Part shown: positions 6,444 through 8,818 of the stretch, piece after piece | How positions within the stretch are numbered: position 1 is the first letter of the stretch | How the letters are laid out: each line of letters starts with the position of its first letter | Assembly: GCA_934572355.1 (NCBI GenBank) | Contig: CAKTKV010000062.1 | Span: 1-8,818 of the forward strand | Length of the DNA: 8,818 bases | Direction of reading: 5' to 3' | From: an uncultured Oscillospiraceae bacterium | Lineage (GTDB): Bacteria > Bacillota > Clostridia > Oscillospirales > Oscillospiraceae | Notes under the pieces: model-generated | What the model was told of the DNA's origin: nothing | The model's input: only the letters and a program-made list of their open reading frames with translations | Databases searched by the model: none | Program-made: the position numbers and the translations under genes

Positions 6444-8480
6444 TCAGAATAGCTCCGTCTCCTCAAGCTTCTCTTCCATGAAATGGTTGAGCCCGCTGAA
6501 GGGCTTACTGACCAGCAGTCCTATTACCAGACCAACCACCGCGAATATCAGCAGCAGCGCGAGCTTCTGGATATAGTGCGTGCCGTAAAGACCGCATATG
6601 CACTCACGCATCATGTCTATCGCGTAGGGGAAGGGGAAGAGTATGTATATCCTGCGGTTGAATTCCGGCAGCAGCTCCACCGGGAACGTGCCGCTCGAAC
6701 CTGCTATCTGAAGCACCATCACTATGACGACGACCGCCTTGCCCACGTCGCCGAAGGAATAGGCCAGCGCGTAGATAAGCATGCTGAAGGTCAGACTCGT
6801 GAAAAAGCCCGTGAGATACAGCAGCCCCGGATGCACGCACTGTATTTTCAGAATATACAGGTCGCCCGCTATTATTATGAGTGCCTGAAGCTGGTTCATG
6901 ATAAAGAAGAGCAGGTAGCGCCCGAAGAACAGCTCCGCGGGCTTGGGCTCGATAAGCCCGTCAGTGCGTGCGTGTGGCTTGAGTATTGCCGCGAGGATAA
7001 CGCAGCCGACCCATATCGCCAGCACTGAGTAGAACGGAGCCATTGCCGAGCCGTAATTGTCGATGGTGTAGACCTTGTTGACCGAGGTCTGTACCATCTC
7101 CGAGAAGTATTCGCTGTATACCTCGGGATTTGCGCCGAGGATATCCACGAGCGCGTCAATGTAGTCCTGCGTGTCTATTGTGTCGAGCGCGCGCAGCTTG
7201 TTTGCAATGTTCGTGCCGGCGCTCTGCATGAGCGGGCGCGCGATGTCGAGCGTGTCCTCAAGCGAGCTGCGCGTCGCCTCTATCGCCTGTGTCAGCTGCG
7301 CTGTGCTGTCGGCAAGGCCGCGCATTTCACTGAGCGTGTCGTTGACCTGACCGAGTATCGCGCCGATGTCCTCCTGCAGCGCCTGTGCCGTCGGCACCAG
7401 CTGAGCTGTGTGCTCCATCAGCTCGTCGAGCAGTGCGTTCATCTTGCCCACATCGACCGATGCTCCGCCGTCGGCAAGCTGGTTGAGGTATACCTCAAGC
7501 GCAGTGCACAGGTCGGCCGTGTCCTCCACAACGTTGATGGAAGTCTGGTCGGCATGCGCCGTGTTCAGCGCATCAGCCAATGCGTTGAGCTGTTCTGCCA
7601 GCTGCTTCATCATATTTGCCGCGTCTGCCGCTCCGACCTGGAAGTTCAGTCCGAGGTTTGCGCCGCTTATAAAGTCATTGAAATCCTTGATCGCCTGGAG
7701 AGCCTTTGTGCACGCGTTATATATCTGCACGCTTATCTCCGTGAGAGACGGGCCGTTGCTGCCTATCGCGTCCATTATCGCTTCTATCTGCGACGCGTCT
7801 ATCGTCACGTCTGAGGACGAGCCGCCGTTCGAGGCTGCGGCAAAATTATCTATCGTGCGCACGCAGGAGCTTATCGTTGTCTTCGCATCGTCAAGGACCG
7901 TCGCCAGCGTGACCTTTTCATCGTCCTTGAGGTCGTGCGCTATCTGGTTTCCCTGCTTCATTATCGCGTTGACGACGACCTCAAGGTACGCCTCACTGAC
8001 GGTGCGGCGCACGGAGTCGACCGCTGTGTCGGTTATCTTTGTCGCAACGGCGTTTTTCTTTGCGTTCTCGTAATATGTAAGGGAGGGCTTGCCGGTCCAC
8101 TTCGTGAGCATGTTGAACATCTTGTAGGAGAAGTCCGCGTCTATCACGACCGACGCGTAGTATTCTCCGCTGTAAACTCCGTCAATGGCCTGCTGTGCAG
8201 AGTCGCAGACGACCCAGTTTATCGTGGTCGCTTCGCGCAGATCGTCCACGATGTCCTGCCCCATGTTGACGAACTCGCCGTCCTCAACGCAGCCCTCGTC
8301 GCCTGAGTACAGGCCAATGGATATATTGCCCGTGTTCCCGTAAGGGTCCCAGTTGGAGTATATGTTCAGCCAGGCATAGAGGCTGGGCAGTACGGTTATC
8401 GCCACAGCGACCGCCATCGCAAAGAAGCAGCGGCTGAGCGATTTTATATCGGTTTTGAAAACCGTCCAGATGTTGCGCAT
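6444..8480 (-). CDS. YhgE/Pip domain membrane protein, short form (678 aa)
   Basis: This is the first gene of the - strand operon. It has an N-terminal membrane helix (about 19-38) with PSLYAWLNIYSNWDPYG (32-48), VYSGEYYA (102-109) and YYENAKKNAVATKI (136-149), all hallmarks of the YhgE/Pip N-terminal domain. The middle (about 160-470) is helical with heptad-like Leu/Ala spacing and is much shorter than in the 909-aa paralogue. The C-terminal ABC-2-like domain (476-678) has about five membrane helices, YGSAMAP at its start, GSSGTFPVELLPEF in the signature position, and DMMRE. Orientation is probably N-in, large middle outside, C-in. The start is supported by GGAGG 4 nt before ATG and a promoter about 50 bp upstream. 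It ends with two in-frame stops in a row (TGATGA, 6446-6441). No ATPase partner is visible. A transport, secretion or surface-receptor role is possible from relatives; none can be assigned. Confidence 0.88.
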   Translation of the reverse strand: MRNIWTVFKTDIKSLSRCFFAMAVAVAITVLPSLYAWLNIYSNWDPYGNTGNISIGLYSGDEGCVEDGEFVNMGQDIVDDLREATTINWVVCDSAQQAIDGVYSGEYYASVVIDADFSYKMFNMLTKWTGKPSLTYYENAKKNAVATKITDTAVDSVRRTVSEAYLEVVVNAIMKQGNQIAHDLKDDEKVTLATVLDDAKTTISSCVRTIDNFAAASNGGSSSDVTIDASQIEAIMDAIGSNGPSLTEISVQIYNACTKALQAIKDFNDFISGANLGLNFQVGAADAANMMKQLAEQLNALADALNTAHADQTSINVVEDTADLCTALEVYLNQLADGGASVDVGKMNALLDELMEHTAQLVPTAQALQEDIGAILGQVNDTLSEMRGLADSTAQLTQAIEATRSSLEDTLDIARPLMQSAGTNIANKLRALDTIDTQDYIDALVDILGANPEVYSEYFSEMVQTSVNKVYTIDNYGSAMAPFYSVLAIWVGCVILAAILKPHARTDGLIEPKPAELFFGRYLLFFIMNQLQALIIIAGDLYILKIQCVHPGLLYLTGFFTSLTFSMLIYALAYSFGDVGKAVVVIVMVLQIAGSSGTFPVELLPEFNRRIYILFPFPYAIDMMRECICGLYGTHYIQKLALLLIFAVVGLVIGLLVSKPFSGLNHFMEEKLEETELF

Positions 8481-8484
8481 AATT

Positions 8485-8489
8485 CCTCC
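8485..8489 (-). promoter_or_regulatory. Shine-Dalgarno GGAGG for the 678-aa gene
   Basis: GGAGG on the - strand lies 4 nt before ATG 8480. Spacing is slightly short but workable, and it supports this ATG over internal ones. Confidence 0.7.
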
Positions 8490-8494
8490 ATATA

Positions 8495-8514
8495 CTCATA
8501 AAAACTCGTAAAAA
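8495..8514 (-). repeat. Tandem 10-bp repeat in the leader of the YhgE/Pip operon
   Basis: On the - strand TTTTTACGAG and TTTTTATGAG lie head to tail, 9 of 10 bases alike, between the promoter and the Shine-Dalgarno site. It lies in the predicted 5' leader. One helical turn per unit would suit side-by-side protein binding, but it may be a chance T-rich repeat. Confidence 0.45.
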
Positions 8515-8520
8515 TAACAC

Positions 8521-8720
8521 TGCACACTATATTATATAACGCGGTAGATGCAAAATCAAGAGACAGAGCGGCACGGAATGCCTTAAATTAAACAAAGTCC
8601 GGCCATCGTCCGAGCCCACAGTATGCCACAAAAGATTAAGGAATTAATTAAGAAAGCTTTAACAAACATAACAGACTGTGCATCATACAGAAATTGCCTG
8701 TTTCCGCAACCCTTCAAGTT
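8521..8720. other. Gene-free intergenic stretch
   Basis: Apart from the promoter at its left end, I see no coding region, RNA gene or riboswitch here. The stretch at about 8630-8670 is AT-rich and contains TTAATTAA (8644-8651). No convincing + strand promoter was found; the best match is TTAACA with a poor -10. Confidence 0.6.
8531..8559 (-). promoter_or_regulatory. Sigma-A type promoter for the YhgE/Pip operon
   Basis: On the - strand a -35 box TTGATT (8559-8554, 4 of 6 consensus) is separated by exactly 17 bp from a perfect -10 box TATAAT (8536-8531). Transcription would start near 8524 and give a leader of roughly 45 nt before ATG 8480. No other equally good promoter was seen upstream of the three - strand genes. 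Confidence 0.78.
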
Positions 8721-8722
8721 CT

Positions 8723-8810
8723 CTGCCTTGCCCAAGGCTCCCCTTGTTTTTTCAAGGGGAGCTGGCGCGTGAGCGCCTGAGGGGATAAAGCCCTTGGCCT
8801 TTCTGCGCAG
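8723..8810. repeat. Palindromic intergenic repeat element (two hairpins), possibly continuing past the window
   Basis: Hairpin 1 has a perfect 10-bp stem (GCTCCCCTTG at 8737-8746, CAAGGGGAGC at 8753-8762) with a T6 loop. Hairpin 2 follows 1 nt later: GGCGC at 8764-8768, loop GTGA (a GNRA-type tetraloop), GCGCC at 8773-8777, then TGAGGGG. CCAAGG (8732-8737) and CCTTGG (8792-8797) can pair around both. The text closely resembles short repeats (CAAGGGGAGCTG...TGAGGGG) that I recall scattered between genes in gut Clostridia; that is memory, not a search. It could act as a terminator or processing site for a neighbouring transcript. There is no sign of a transposase, so if mobile it would depend on another element. 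Confidence 0.65.
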
Positions 8811-8818
8811 CCAAATTA

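Noticed and set aside
8660..8695. + strand promoter leading rightwards (TTAACA, about 17 bp, ATCATA/CATACA)
   Set aside because: The -10 match is poor and no gene follows within the window.

Overview
The window looks like chromosomal DNA from a moderately high-GC member of the class Clostridia, probably an Oscillospiraceae/Ruminococcaceae-type gut bacterium. This is inference. It rests on the gene families (YdjI/YdjG/YdjH-like proteins and YhgE/Pip proteins), the Gram-positive style Shine-Dalgarno sites, the sigma-A type promoter, and a palindromic intergenic repeat at the right edge that resembles repeats I recall from gut Clostridia. No database search was possible.

Left half, + strand (1-2856): three tightly packed genes form one operon whose first gene is cut by the window edge. 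In order they are an SPFH-domain protein with three C-terminal zinc ribbons (YdjI-like, COG4260 type), a protein with two N-terminal zinc ribbons and a C-terminal membrane anchor (YdjG-like), and a secreted, membrane-anchored TPM-domain protein (YdjH-like). In Bacillus subtilis the homologous trio sits in the pspA-ydjGHI operon and takes part in the PspA/phage-shock-like envelope stress response. Here the order is I-G-H, and no pspA is visible. The intergenic gaps are 11 and 16 nt, and each Shine-Dalgarno site touches or overlaps the preceding stop codon.

A strong 13-bp perfect hairpin (2877-2906) separates this operon from a convergent one and probably terminates both.

Right half, - strand (8480 down to 2929): three genes are read from a good sigma-A type promoter (TTGATT, 17 bp, TATAAT; 8559-8531). 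They are a 678-aa YhgE/Pip protein, a 249-aa protein with a membrane hairpin and an acidic repeated tail, and a 909-aa YhgE/Pip protein. The last two overlap by ATGA. The two YhgE/Pip proteins are paralogues with matching N-terminal motifs and C-terminal membrane domains of exactly the same length. They differ mainly in the length of the helical, probably extracytoplasmic middle. The trio looks like one envelope module, perhaps a heteromeric YhgE/Pip complex with a cytoplasmic-facing acidic partner; that role is inference.

Right edge (8521-8818): no gene is seen. It holds the promoter, an AT-rich spacer, and a two-hairpin repeat element that may continue beyond the window. Both operons encode envelope proteins, so the window as a whole is a cell-envelope/stress neighbourhood. 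I see no insertion sequence, CRISPR array, tRNA or rRNA.
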